NCBI RefSeq assembly: GCF_002105535.1
Contig: NZ_CP015848.1
Span: forward strand, 1,488,907-1,552,906
Source: Magnetospirillum sp. ME-1
GTDB lineage: Bacteria; Pseudomonadota; Alphaproteobacteria; Rhodospirillales; Magnetospirillaceae
Length of the DNA stretch: 64,000 nucleotides
Direction: 5' to 3'
In this document: one piece after another, positions 27,494 to 36,141 of the stretch
How the letters are laid out: every line of letters starts with the position of its first letter
Numbering within the stretch: position 1 is the first letter of the stretch
Notes under the pieces: model-generated
The model's database searches: none
Told to the model about the DNA's origin: nothing
The model's input: only the letters and a program-made list of their open reading frames with translations
Made by a program: the position numbers and the translations under genes

Positions 27494-27739
27494 ATGGGTA
27501 GCATGAGTATCGGTCATTGGCTCATCGTTCTGGTCATCGTGCTGCTGCTGTTCGGCGCCAACAAGATTCCGAAGCTGATGGGCGACATGGCCAAGGGCGT
27601 GAAGGCCTTCAAGCACGGCCTGAAGGACGAGGAGGAGGGGGCCGCCCAGGCCGCCGCCGCGCCGCAGCCCCAGCCCCAGGTGACGGAAGCCCAGGCCGCC
27701 AAGCCGGCCGCCACCCCCGATTCCGCCCCCAAGGTCTAA
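27494..27739 (+). CDS. tatA: Sec-independent translocase subunit TatA
   Basis: TatA oligomers form the pore of the twin-arginine pathway, which exports folded proteins. The 81 residues have one membrane helix ([19 protein letters not shown]), the conserved FG hinge, an amphipathic helix ([17 protein letters not shown]) and an acidic, proline/alanine-rich tail. The ATG at 27494 follows GAGGAG at good spacing; the frame extends to 27440 without a site. tatB and tatC follow on the same strand. Confidence 0.96.
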   Translation: MGSMSIGHWLIVLVIVLLLFGANKIPKLMGDMAKGVKAFKHGLKDEEEGAAQAAAAPQPQPQVTEAQAAKPAATPDSAPKV

Positions 27740-27745
27740 GACCGG

Positions 27746-28150
27746 ATGTTCGACATCGGCTGGGACGAGATGGCGCTGATCGCCGTGGTCAGCCTGATCG
27801 TCATCGGACCCAAGGATCTGCCCGTGGTCCTGCGCCAGATGGGGCGTTGGACCCGCAAGGCCCGCGAGATGGCGGCCGAGTTCCATCGCGGCATGGACGA
27901 CATGGTGCGCGAATCCGAACTGGACGAGTTGAAGAAGCAGGTATCCAAGGTATCGGATGTCAACCTGCTGCGCCAAGAGGTTGACAAGGCCATCGATCCC
28001 ACCGGCGAGATGGCCAAGGCCATGGAGCTTCCGTCCCTCGACCTGAAGGGGGGAGAGGACGTGCCGCCGCCGGCGCTTGCCTCGGTCACCGATCCGGTCC
28101 CCGAAGAGATCAAGCCCGCCGAGACGCCCGCCCGTCCGCCGGAACCCTAG
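27746..28150 (+). CDS. tatB: Sec-independent translocase subunit TatB
   Basis: TatB forms the substrate-receptor complex with TatC. The 134 residues start MFDIGWDEMALIAVVSLIVIGPKDLP, with the characteristic glutamate in the membrane helix and the GPKDLP hinge, followed by an amphipathic helix (RQMGRWTRKAREMAAEF) and a proline-rich tail. It is 6 bases downstream of tatA and 10 upstream of tatC, so the three form one operon. Confidence 0.96.
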   Translation: MFDIGWDEMALIAVVSLIVIGPKDLPVVLRQMGRWTRKAREMAAEFHRGMDDMVRESELDELKKQVSKVSDVNLLRQEVDKAIDPTGEMAKAMELPSLDLKGGEDVPPPALASVTDPVPEEIKPAETPARPPEP

Positions 28151-28160
28151 AGGAAGCATC

Positions 28161-28988
28161 TTGATCGAGTCCCACGACGACAAGACCATGCCGTTGCTCG
28201 AGCACCTGATCGAGCTGCGCCGACGGCTGATCTGGTCGGCCATCTCGTTCATCATCGCCTTCGGGATTTGCTACTACTTCTCCAACGAGATCTACGAGTT
28301 CCTGCTGGAGCCCTATTCCAAGGCGGCGCTGGCCAAGGGCGGCAACCGCCGCCTGATCTATACCGCGCCCACCGAGGCGTTCTTCACCTTCATGAAGGTG
28401 TCGGCCTTCGCCGGCGCGGCCCTGTGCTTTCCCATCTGGGCGGGGCAGCTGTGGGCCTTCGTGGCGCCGGGCCTCTACAAGCACGAGAAGCAGGCCTTCC
28501 TGCCCTTCCTGGTGGCCACCCCCATCCTGTTCGGCCTGGGCGCCGCCATGGTCTATTACCTGGTGCTGCCCAACCTCTACACCTATCTGCTCGGCTTCGA
28601 GAACCTGCTGGGCGGGCCCAGCACGCTGCCCATCCAGATGGAGGCCAAGGTCAACGAATCCCTGTCGTTGATCATGACCCTGATCTTCGCCTTCGGGCTG
28701 GCCTTCCAGATGCCGGTGCTGCTGACCCTGCTGGCCCGGGTCGGGCTGGTGACCGCGCAAGGCCTGGCCGACAAGCGCCGCTTCGCCATTGTCGGCAATT
28801 TCGTCTTCGCCGCCGTGGTCACGCCGCCCGACGTGGTCAGCCAGCTGTCGCTGGCCATTCCCATGGTCGGCCTTTACGAGATTTCCATTCTGTCCGCCCG
28901 CTGGGCCGAGAAGAAGCGGGACGAGGCCCTGGCCGACGACGGGGCCGACGACGACACCCCCCACGACGAGACCGATTTCAATTCGTAG
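28161..28988 (+). CDS. tatC: Sec-independent translocase subunit TatC
   Basis: TatC recognises the twin-arginine signal. The 275 residues contain six membrane helices; landmarks are HLIELRRRLIWS at the N-terminus, PTEAFFTFMKVS in the first periplasmic loop, FGLAFQMPVLL and VVTPPDVVSQ near the C-terminus. The TTG start at 28161 follows AGGAAG and agrees with the family; upstream in-frame codons overlap tatB. In many alphaproteobacteria serS would follow directly, but here two other genes intervene. Confidence 0.96.
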   Translation: MIESHDDKTMPLLEHLIELRRRLIWSAISFIIAFGICYYFSNEIYEFLLEPYSKAALAKGGNRRLIYTAPTEAFFTFMKVSAFAGAALCFPIWAGQLWAFVAPGLYKHEKQAFLPFLVATPILFGLGAAMVYYLVLPNLYTYLLGFENLLGGPSTLPIQMEAKVNESLSLIMTLIFAFGLAFQMPVLLTLLARVGLVTAQGLADKRRFAIVGNFVFAAVVTPPDVVSQLSLAIPMVGLYEISILSARWAEKKRDEALADDGADDDTPHDETDFNS

Positions 28989-28997
28989 AATAGGGTG

Positions 28998-29025
28998 TTG
29001 ACCTCTACCGTCAATGAGCGATAGT
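28998..29025 (+). promoter_or_regulatory. Candidate sigma-70-like promoter of the two-gene unit
   Basis: TTGACC at 28998-29003 and GATAGT at 29020-29025 are spaced by 16 bases just after tatC. If used, transcription would begin near 29032, downstream of the ATG at 29014 and upstream of the ATG at 29059. It suggests that the inserted pair has its own promoter rather than reading through from tatABC. Confidence 0.45.
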
Positions 29026-29058
29026 TGTGGCCATCGACGGTACGGCGAGTGGTGGTAT

Positions 29059-29961
29059 ATGGGCTTTGTGGGGGATGAGATCGGGCGGTTGCAAGCCTCG
29101 GCCGATTCCGATTGGGACCGAGCCATCGGTGACAATCTGGCGCTTGACGGCCGCCTGAGCGCCGAACGCCGCCAGCAGTGGCAAGATGCGGTGGAGCGGG
29201 TCAAGGCCGGCGCCCCACGGATCAGGAGCCTTGAGGCCGCTCATCGGGTCGAATTCATGCGCTGGGCCAATGCCCGCCACCTGTCCCCGGCCTTCACCCG
29301 GCTTAATGCCGCCGCGACCCTGCCGCCTCCCGACCAGCGCATCCACCTGATTCGGGTGGAGGACTTGAGCTGGGTCATGCGTGACCTGGGCCGTCCCCTG
29401 CCGGGTGATGACGATCTGGATGCCTTTCTTGCCGACTGGAATGGAATCCGCGATTCGCGGCCGCTGTTCGGGGCCTTCCATGATTCGGTGAGGAGTGACC
29501 TGGAGGCCGCCGACTGGCCCCATGACCTGCGCGACCGACTGGGGCTCGGACATTATCCACCGGAGGGCGAGGCGGAAATTCCGGTGGTGGTGATGAAAAT
29601 TCCGGTGGCCGACGTGCTGGCCGGTCTTGGCTCCGAGGAAAAGGCCCTGGCTTTCGCCGCCCCCACCGCCATTGATGGTCCCAGCTTCAACCCTTATTTC
29701 TATCCCACCCCTTCACCTTCTCCGGCAGAGCGGATAAGCTATGGCCGCGTGGTCGATCTTCGCCGGCGCGGAGAGAGACTTATGGCGGAACTGGTGTTTC
29801 GCCCCATCGCCTATCGGCGGGACCATGTGATGAAATTCGGCAGTATCGGCAAGAGGGAGGCCTGGGACCTGCAATCGCTGCGCGATGCCCATGTGGCGCT
29901 GCTGCGCAGCCGGCACTTCGATCTGGCCGAGCCCGGCGGAGCGGTCCATGCCGCCCTCTAG
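29059..29961 (+). CDS. Unrecognised protein, first gene of the unit between tatC and serS
   Basis: I do not recognise this 300-residue protein. It has no signal peptide, no membrane segment and no catalytic motif that I can name. It is mixed and charged, with a helical N-terminus (residues 1-75), the segment FNPYFYPTPSPSPAERISYG near 225-245, and a last third suggesting beta strands. The ATG at 29059 was preferred to one at 29014 because the candidate promoter lies between tatC and 29032 and GGTGG precedes it. It overlaps the next gene by 14 bases, so the two are probably translated together. Confidence 0.72.
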   Translation: MGFVGDEIGRLQASADSDWDRAIGDNLALDGRLSAERRQQWQDAVERVKAGAPRIRSLEAAHRVEFMRWANARHLSPAFTRLNAAATLPPPDQRIHLIRVEDLSWVMRDLGRPLPGDDDLDAFLADWNGIRDSRPLFGAFHDSVRSDLEAADWPHDLRDRLGLGHYPPEGEAEIPVVVMKIPVADVLAGLGSEEKALAFAAPTAIDGPSFNPYFYPTPSPSPAERISYGRVVDLRRRGERLMAELVFRPIAYRRDHVMKFGSIGKREAWDLQSLRDAHVALLRSRHFDLAEPGGAVHAAL

Positions 29962-32206
29962 GGAAGACTGGCTTCGCCTGTTCGATACCGATCCGGCCCC
30001 GGCGCTGGAGGACGTGCTGTGCGGCTACGAGGTGGTGCGGGGGTTCGGCCCCTACAAGCCCGCCGAGGTGCTGGGCTTCATTTTCGAGCGTGAATCCGCC
30101 GGGTCCGCCCGTCTCGCCGCACTGGACGAGGCGTTGCGCGCCTGGCTGGTGGAAAGGCTGGCCGAGGATGTGGCCGGCCTGCCCGATCCCGCCTTGCGCG
30201 CCGTGGATCTCACCCAGGCCTGGGCCCTGGCCGCCGCCCTGGTGTTGCCGCTTTCGCGTTCCCTGATTCTCGACCGGCGCAGTGAATTCGACTCCCTGGC
30301 GGTGATGCTGTCGGGAGGCGGGCAGGACACCCGCTTCCGCCTGTGGCTGGCCCTGGCTGGCATGCAGACCGACCGCCGCCTGCTGGGCCGCTGGCTGGAG
30401 CTTTGCGAAGCGGTAGGCAAGGGGCAGGTAGAGGAGCGCTGGCTGACCATCAGCCTGCTGGGCCTGCGGCGGCTGCCCCGGCCCCGGGGCGCTTCCGACC
30501 TGGACCCGGCCCTGCTCGCCGGACTGGCCCGCTGGGCCGCCGGTCTGCCCGATACTCCCGAGGGGCGGGAGCGCTTCATGGTGCGCTGGCGTGATGCCAA
30601 GGCCCTTTATCCCCGCGATTCCGCCGATTGGGCGGAACTGGTTATCCCCCTGCTGAGCCGCTACGAGCGCAAGCCCTTCGCCCGCTGGTGGGCCGAGGAT
30701 CTGGGGCTGGCACCGGAGAAGGGCGAGGCAGCCCGGCCCGAGCGCGGCGATACCTTCCGCGACCGGGTGCGGAGCCTGACCGGCCATGCGCTGGCGGCCG
30801 AGGTGGCGACCTTCCTTGCCACCCATCTGGCCGAGGTGGAGCGCAGCGGCGATCGGGAGTATCTTGCCAAGTCAATGGATGCCGCCGGACGCGGCATTTG
30901 GGACCGCACCCCCCTGGCCGCCCTATCCCTGGCCCGGGCGGCGGTGGACTGGCAGCCGGAGGAGCAGCGGCGCTGGGATCTGCTGGCCGAGAGCCTGGCG
31001 GCCTGCGGCCAGTGGCGGGAGGCGGAGGCGGTGCTGTGGCAGGCCCGCGCCCGCTTCGGCGACAACCCCTTTCCCGGTGCCCAATTGGCCAAGCATCTGG
31101 CCAAGTGGCCGGAGCGGGTGGCGGAGGCAGAGGCCCTGTGCCGCGACACCCTGCGCCGCTTCAAGGGCAATCCGGTCGCCCTGGGCCTGCTGGGCCATCT
31201 GCTGGCCGAACGGGGCATGGTCAAGGAGGCGGAAGCGCAGTTACGCGCCGCCATGGCCGCCGATACCGAGGCTAAGGACCCAGCGCCCCGCACCGATCTC
31301 GCCCGCCTGTTGGCCGATACCGGGCGCTGGCCCGAGGCCCGGGACGTGTTCGAACACACCATCGCCGCCTTTCCCCGCGATGCCCATTCCCGCTACATCT
31401 ACGGCATCGAACTGGTGTGGCGGGACGAGCCGGAGCGCGCTGCCCAGATGCAGGCGGAACTGAAGCGCATGCGGGATTACGGCGCCGAGGATATCGCCCG
31501 TCACCTGCGCCTCAAGGCCGAGGGCAAGCCTTGGACACCGCGCAAGAAGAAGGAGTCCTTGCCCCCCCGTCTCGACCTGCCCGCCGATTACGTCCCCGCC
31601 GACGCGGCGTGGGAGGTGCTGCGCGCCCAGTTCCGCCTTACCGTCCTGCAACGCTCCGATCTGGTGCTGTGCACGCCGCAGGAGCGCCAGGCGTTGGCGC
31701 GGGAGGCGCAGGAGACCCTGGACCGGCTGTGGCGCGACCATCGTCACCATCCGGTGGTGCGGCTGGTGGCGGCGCGGCGTGGCAAGCCGGTGGCCATTTC
31801 GGCCAACGACTTTGCCGCCTCACCGACCCTGGAGCTGGAACTGGCGCGCCGGCACGGCGGCGGGGCGGGGCAGGTGGCCGCCCGCCATCCCGCTCTCGCG
31901 CCCCTGGCTTGGCTGGCGGAGATGGAGGCCGGAGGCGACGGCGAGGGACGGGGGCTGAAGCACCTGCTGGACTGGCTGGCCAAACCGGCTCCCGCCGACC
32001 CGGCCATGGCCCATATCCATGCCCTGATGAAGGGCTGGGAGACCATGCCGGGCATCCTCAACCGCCGCAATCTGCCGCCCGCCGTGCTCAAGGACTTCCT
32101 GGGCGCCCGTTTCGAGGAACTGGCCTCGGACCTGCTGGACATCGCCCTGCTGCGGCTGGCCGAGGTGGAGGCCATGGAGGGGCGGCCCTTCGCCCTGGCG
32201 GCCTGA
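29948..32206 (+). CDS. Large tetratricopeptide-repeat protein, second gene of the unit
   Basis: A 752-residue cytoplasmic protein. Residues about 340-520 show degenerate TPR helices, for example [21 protein letters not shown]-type units, [20 protein letters not shown] and [20 protein letters not shown] (each around 34 residues apart). The N-terminal 330 residues are helical without a family I can name, and the last 200 include [17 protein letters not shown] and a second helical region. No enzyme motif is visible. A scaffold or regulatory role with the preceding 300-residue partner is inferred only from the overlap. Confidence 0.75.
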   Translation: MPPSREDWLRLFDTDPAPALEDVLCGYEVVRGFGPYKPAEVLGFIFERESAGSARLAALDEALRAWLVERLAEDVAGLPDPALRAVDLTQAWALAAALVLPLSRSLILDRRSEFDSLAVMLSGGGQDTRFRLWLALAGMQTDRRLLGRWLELCEAVGKGQVEERWLTISLLGLRRLPRPRGASDLDPALLAGLARWAAGLPDTPEGRERFMVRWRDAKALYPRDSADWAELVIPLLSRYERKPFARWWAEDLGLAPEKGEAARPERGDTFRDRVRSLTGHALAAEVATFLATHLAEVERSGDREYLAKSMDAAGRGIWDRTPLAALSLARAAVDWQPEEQRRWDLLAESLAACGQWREAEAVLWQARARFGDNPFPGAQLAKHLAKWPERVAEAEALCRDTLRRFKGNPVALGLLGHLLAERGMVKEAEAQLRAAMAADTEAKDPAPRTDLARLLADTGRWPEARDVFEHTIAAFPRDAHSRYIYGIELVWRDEPERAAQMQAELKRMRDYGAEDIARHLRLKAEGKPWTPRKKKESLPPRLDLPADYVPADAAWEVLRAQFRLTVLQRSDLVLCTPQERQALAREAQETLDRLWRDHRHHPVVRLVAARRGKPVAISANDFAASPTLELELARRHGGGAGQVAARHPALAPLAWLAEMEAGGDGEGRGLKHLLDWLAKPAPADPAMAHIHALMKGWETMPGILNRRNLPPAVLKDFLGARFEELASDLLDIALLRLAEVEAMEGRPFALAA

Positions 32207-32273
32207 GCCCCCCTCGACAGGGTTGGCGCCAGGGCTTATAAGCCTTGCGTCTTCCATCTTGGACCGATCCGCC

Positions 32274-33542
32274 ATGCATGACCTGAAGTCCATTCGCGAC
32301 AATCCCGAATCCTTCGATGCCGGCCTGAAGCGCCGGGGGGTGGAGCCGCGTTCGGCCGAGATTCTTGATCTCGATACCCGCCGCCGCGCCGCCCAGACCG
32401 CCTTTCAGGAAATGCAGGCCCGGCGCAACGAGGCGTCGAAGCAGATCGGCGCCCTGAAGAAGAGCGGCGGCGACGCCTCCGCCCTGATGGACGAGGTGGC
32501 GAGCCTGAAGGAGCGCATGCCGGCCGCCGAGGAGGAGGACAGGGCGCTGGGCGCCGAAATCGAGTCCATCCTGGCCTCCATCCCCAACCTGCCCGCCGCC
32601 GACGTTCCCGATGGCCCCGACGAGGAGCACAACGTCGAGCTGCGCAAGTGGGGGACGCCTAAGACCTTCGCCTTCGCCGCCCTTGACCACGATGCCATCG
32701 GCGCCAAGCTGGGATTGATGGATTTCGACGGCGCCGCCAAGCTGTCGGGCGCCCGTTTCGTGGTGCTGAAGGGCAATCTGGCCCGGCTGCAGCGCGCCAT
32801 CGGCCAGTTCATGCTCGATCTCCAGACCACCGAGCACGGCTATACCGAGATGGACCCGCCCTTGATGGTCAAGGATGGCGCGGCCTTCGGCACCGGCCAG
32901 CTCCCTAAGTTCGGCGAGGACCTGTTCAAGACCAATACCGGCCACTGGCTGATTCCCACCGCCGAGGTGCCGCTGACCAATCTGGTGGGCGACGAGATTT
33001 TGGACGAGAAGGCGCTTCCCATCCGCATGACGGCGCTCACCCCCTGTTTCCGCTCGGAAGCCGGCGCGGCGGGCAAGGACACCCGCGGCATGATCCGCCA
33101 GCACCAGTTCCACAAGGTGGAGATGGTCTCCATCGCCCATCCCGACAGGTCGGAGGAAGAGCACGAGCGCATGACCAAATGCGCCGAGACCGTGCTGCAG
33201 CGCTTAGGCCTGGCCTACCGCACCATCGTGCTGTGCACCGGCGACATGGGCTTTTCGGCCGCCAAGACCTACGACATCGAGGTCTGGCTGCCCGGACAGC
33301 AGCGCTACCGCGAGATTTCGTCGTGCTCGAACTGCGGCGACTTCCAGGCCCGGCGCATGAAGGCCCGCTTCCGTCCCGAGGGCGAGAAGGGCACCCGTTT
33401 CGTCCACACCCTGAACGGGTCCGGCCTCGCCGTGGGCCGTACCCTGATCGCCGTGATGGAGAACTACCAGCGCGAAGACGGCTCCATCGAGGTGCCGGAA
33501 GCGCTCCGCCCCTATATGGGCGGGCTGGAGGTCATTGGTTGA
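32274..33542 (+). CDS. serS: Seryl-tRNA synthetase
   Basis: A 422-residue class II synthetase. The N-terminal long coiled-coil arm that grips tRNA-Ser spans about residues 30-100. Motif 2 is [20 protein letters not shown] and motif 3 is [27 protein letters not shown] binds the substrate. The start [12 protein letters not shown] at 32274 is the family N-terminus. It is followed by surE one base after its stop. Confidence 0.98.
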   Translation: MHDLKSIRDNPESFDAGLKRRGVEPRSAEILDLDTRRRAAQTAFQEMQARRNEASKQIGALKKSGGDASALMDEVASLKERMPAAEEEDRALGAEIESILASIPNLPAADVPDGPDEEHNVELRKWGTPKTFAFAALDHDAIGAKLGLMDFDGAAKLSGARFVVLKGNLARLQRAIGQFMLDLQTTEHGYTEMDPPLMVKDGAAFGTGQLPKFGEDLFKTNTGHWLIPTAEVPLTNLVGDEILDEKALPIRMTALTPCFRSEAGAAGKDTRGMIRQHQFHKVEMVSIAHPDRSEEEHERMTKCAETVLQRLGLAYRTIVLCTGDMGFSAAKTYDIEVWLPGQQRYREISSCSNCGDFQARRMKARFRPEGEKGTRFVHTLNGSGLAVGRTLIAVMENYQREDGSIEVPEALRPYMGGLEVIG

Positions 33543-33543
33543 G

Positions 33544-34323
33544 ATGTTCCAGCCGGTCGCCGATCCCTCGTCCTTGCGCATCCTGATTTCCAACGATGAC
33601 GGCATCAATGCGCCGGGCATCAAGGTGCTGGAGCGCATCGCCCGGACCCTGTCCAAGGATGTCTGGGTGGTGGCCCCCGAAACCGAGCAGAGCGCGGCGG
33701 GCCATTCGCTGACCATCCGCCGGCCCTTGCGGGTGCGCAAGGTGTCGGCGCGGCGCTATGCCGTGGACGGCACGCCCACCGATGCGGTGCTGCTGGGCGT
33801 CAACCACGTGCTGAAGGGCAAGAAGCCCCATCTGGTGCTGTCGGGCATCAACCGGGGCTCGAACCTGGGCGAGGACGTCACGTATTCGGGCACGGTGGCG
33901 GCGGCCATGGAAGGCACCATCCTCGGCATTCCGGCCATCGCGCTGTCCCAGTTCATCAATCATCCCCATCCGGTGAAGTGGGGGACGGCCGAGCATTGGG
34001 CGCCCCAGGTCATCCGCCGCCTGCTGGCCAAGGGCTGGAGCCGCAACGTGCTGATCAACGTCAACTTCCCCGACGTGATCGCCTCGTCGGTGACCGGCAT
34101 CGAGATCACCCGCCAGGGCAAGCGCAAGATCGGCGACGAGATCATGGAGCGCAAGGACCCGCGCGGCGAACCCTATGTGTGGATCGGGGCGCAACGGGCC
34201 GAGGACCGCTCGACGCCCGGCACCGACATCGAGGCGGTGGTGCGCGGCGCCATCTCCATCACGCCGCTGTGTTTCGACCTGACCCATCGGGACGACATGA
34301 AGGCGCTGGAGTCGGCCTTTTGA
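33544..34323 (+). CDS. surE: 5'/3'-nucleotidase SurE
   Basis: SurE is a metal-dependent survival phosphatase acting on nucleoside monophosphates. The 259 residues start MFQPVADPSSLRILISNDDG; the metal-binding Asp pair lies in SNDDGINAPG, with a Ser in EQSAAGHSLT, Asn in SGINRGSNLG and SGTVAAAMEG also conserved. The ATG at 33544 sits one base after the serS stop (TGAGATG); a TTG at 33535 is less likely. It overlaps pcm by TTGA, the classic surE-pcm pair. Confidence 0.96.
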   Translation: MFQPVADPSSLRILISNDDGINAPGIKVLERIARTLSKDVWVVAPETEQSAAGHSLTIRRPLRVRKVSARRYAVDGTPTDAVLLGVNHVLKGKKPHLVLSGINRGSNLGEDVTYSGTVAAAMEGTILGIPAIALSQFINHPHPVKWGTAEHWAPQVIRRLLAKGWSRNVLINVNFPDVIASSVTGIEITRQGKRKIGDEIMERKDPRGEPYVWIGAQRAEDRSTPGTDIEAVVRGAISITPLCFDLTHRDDMKALESAF

Positions 34324-34967
34324 TCAAGAAGGCGGAGCCCCGGGTCATCCGCCTGCTGATGGAATTGCGGCGGCTGGGCGTGGTGGACACGCGGGTCCTG
34401 TCGGCCATCGAGCGTATTCCCCGCGACCTGTTCGTCGCCGAGCCCTTTCTGGATCAGGCCTACGAGAATACCGCCCTGCCCATCGCCTGCGCCCAGACCA
34501 TCAGCCAGCCTTTGGTGGTGGGCCTGATGAGTCAGGCGCTGGAGGTGGGCGAGCGCATGAAGGTGCTGGAGGTGGGCACCGGCTCGGGCTATCAGGCGGC
34601 GATCCTGGCCAAGCTGTGCCGGCGGCTTTATTCGGTCGAGCGGCACAAGCCGCTGCTGGCCGAGGCGGAAAACCGCTTCAGGCATCTTCGCCTGCACAAC
34701 ATCACCTGCCGGGCCGGCGACGGCTCGCGCGGCTGGCCGGAACAGGCGCCCTTCGACCGCATCATGGTCACCGCCGCCGCCCCCGACATTCCGCCCGCCC
34801 TGGTCGATCAGCTGAAGCCCGACGGCATCATGGTGCTGCCCTTGGGCGACGTGGGCGGCATCGACCAGGAACTGGTGCGCATCACCAGGACCGATCGCGG
34901 CATCGACATCCAGCCCTTCCTGCCGGTGCGTTTCGTCCCCCTGGTCGAGGGCATGCCGGAGGAATGA
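34320..34967 (+). CDS. pcm: Protein-L-isoaspartate O-methyltransferase
   Basis: Pcm methylates isoaspartyl residues in damaged proteins to start their repair. The 215 residues include the SAM-binding motif VLEVGTGSGYQAAILAKL, the substrate segment ALPIACAQTISQP and VTAAAPDIPPALVDQL. It begins with TTG at 34320 overlapping the surE stop; the long upstream frame is antisense-like. nlpD follows after 35 bases. Confidence 0.95.
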   Translation: MIKKAEPRVIRLLMELRRLGVVDTRVLSAIERIPRDLFVAEPFLDQAYENTALPIACAQTISQPLVVGLMSQALEVGERMKVLEVGTGSGYQAAILAKLCRRLYSVERHKPLLAEAENRFRHLRLHNITCRAGDGSRGWPEQAPFDRIMVTAAAPDIPPALVDQLKPDGIMVLPLGDVGGIDQELVRITRTDRGIDIQPFLPVRFVPLVEGMPEE

Positions 34968-34996
34968 TTGCCGCTCGCGTTGGTCGCGCTTATAGT
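34968..34996 (+). promoter_or_regulatory. Candidate promoter of nlpD that would give a leaderless transcript
   Basis: TTGCCG at 34968-34973 and TATAGT at 34991-34996 are spaced by 17 bases. The expected transcription start is about 7 bases after the -10, at or next to the nlpD ATG at 35003. Promoter strength is a guess from consensus match. Confidence 0.45.
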
Positions 34997-35002
34997 GCGG
35001 GT

Positions 35003-36052
35003 ATGAGGCACGCGCCACATCATCTGGTTCCGGTTCTGGCCCTCGCCGCTCTGGTGGCGGCGTGCTCGCCCAGCTACGATTCCCAGGTGCCGGTGTCGCG
35101 GGGCCACGACGGCCCGCTGCAGGTGCAGCGGCCGGCCGCCGTCACCGTCTATGCCGGCGATACCGTCTATTCCATCGCCCGGCGCTATTCCTTGGCGGTC
35201 CGCGACCTGATCGAGCTCAACAACCTGCAGCCGCCCTACCAGCTGCAGCCCGGCACGGTGCTGCGCCTGCCCGGCGGCGGGTCCGACTACGTGGTGCAGC
35301 GGGGCGACACCCTGTCGGTGCTGGCCCGGCGGTTCAAGGTGGATTTCAACACGCTGGCCGCCACCAACGGCAAGCGGGCCCCCTATGTCCTGCATGTGGG
35401 CGAGCGGCTGACCATTCCCGGTCCCAAGGCAAGCATGCCCGCCAAGACGGCTCCGTCCGGCAGCGGCAATATCGTGGTGGCCTCGCCCAACGCGCCGGGG
35501 GGAGGAGGGGGCAAGCCGCCCGCCGCCGCCCGGCCCGACGATCAGCCGCCCGCCTATGCCCGCGCCCCCTCCCATTCCGCGCCGCCCGTCGCCGCGCTGC
35601 CGGCGGCGCCGCCGGCCCGCGCCGGCTCCAGCTTCCTGTGGCCGGTCAAGGGCGAGGTGGTGGCCGAGTTCGGCCCGCTGCCCGGCAAGGGGCAGCACAA
35701 CGACGGCATCAACATCGTCGCCGCCAAGGGTACGGCAATCCGCGCCGCCGAGAACGGCGTGGTGGCCTATGTGGGCAACGAGCTGAAGGGCTTCGGCAAC
35801 CTGCTGCTGATCAAGCACGCCGACAACTGGATGACCGCCTACGCCCACAACGAGAAGCTGCTGGTCAAGCGCGGCGACCAGGTCAAGCGCGGCCAGACCA
35901 TCGCCACCCTGGGCGCCAGCGGCTCGGTCACCTCGCCGCAATTGCATTTCGAGATCCGCCGGGGAACCGAGGCGGTCAATCCCGTCGATTATCTGCAAGA
36001 CAAGGTCGCATCGCCGGCAAAAGTGTATCACTTTGCTATGATTGCGTATTGA
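35003..36052 (+). CDS. nlpD: NlpD-like lipoprotein, LysM-LysM-degenerate LytM
   Basis: A 349-residue outer- or inner-membrane lipoprotein with a lipobox (LAALVAACS) and two LysM domains, AGDTVYSIARRYSL and QRGDTLSVLARRFKV, each about 45 residues. After a proline/alanine-rich linker comes a C-terminal M23/LytM domain. Zinc ligands are partly missing: the HxxxD site reads HNDGIN and the HxH site reads QLHFE, as in E. coli NlpD, which activates amidases rather than cutting peptidoglycan. The serS-surE-pcm-nlpD order supports the name. The ATG at 35003 gives the signal sequence directly. Confidence 0.93.
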   Translation: MRHAPHHLVPVLALAALVAACSPSYDSQVPVSRGHDGPLQVQRPAAVTVYAGDTVYSIARRYSLAVRDLIELNNLQPPYQLQPGTVLRLPGGGSDYVVQRGDTLSVLARRFKVDFNTLAATNGKRAPYVLHVGERLTIPGPKASMPAKTAPSGSGNIVVASPNAPGGGGGKPPAAARPDDQPPAYARAPSHSAPPVAALPAAPPARAGSSFLWPVKGEVVAEFGPLPGKGQHNDGINIVAAKGTAIRAAENGVVAYVGNELKGFGNLLLIKHADNWMTAYAHNEKLLVKRGDQVKRGQTIATLGASGSVTSPQLHFEIRRGTEAVNPVDYLQDKVASPAKVYHFAMIAY

Positions 36053-36141
36053 CCCCGGCCCGCGAACGGACCACCCTGATCCCATAAATGAATGACCGTT
36101 CGTATAGGGCGGCATGAGGGACGGCTTCCAAGGAGGGGCGC

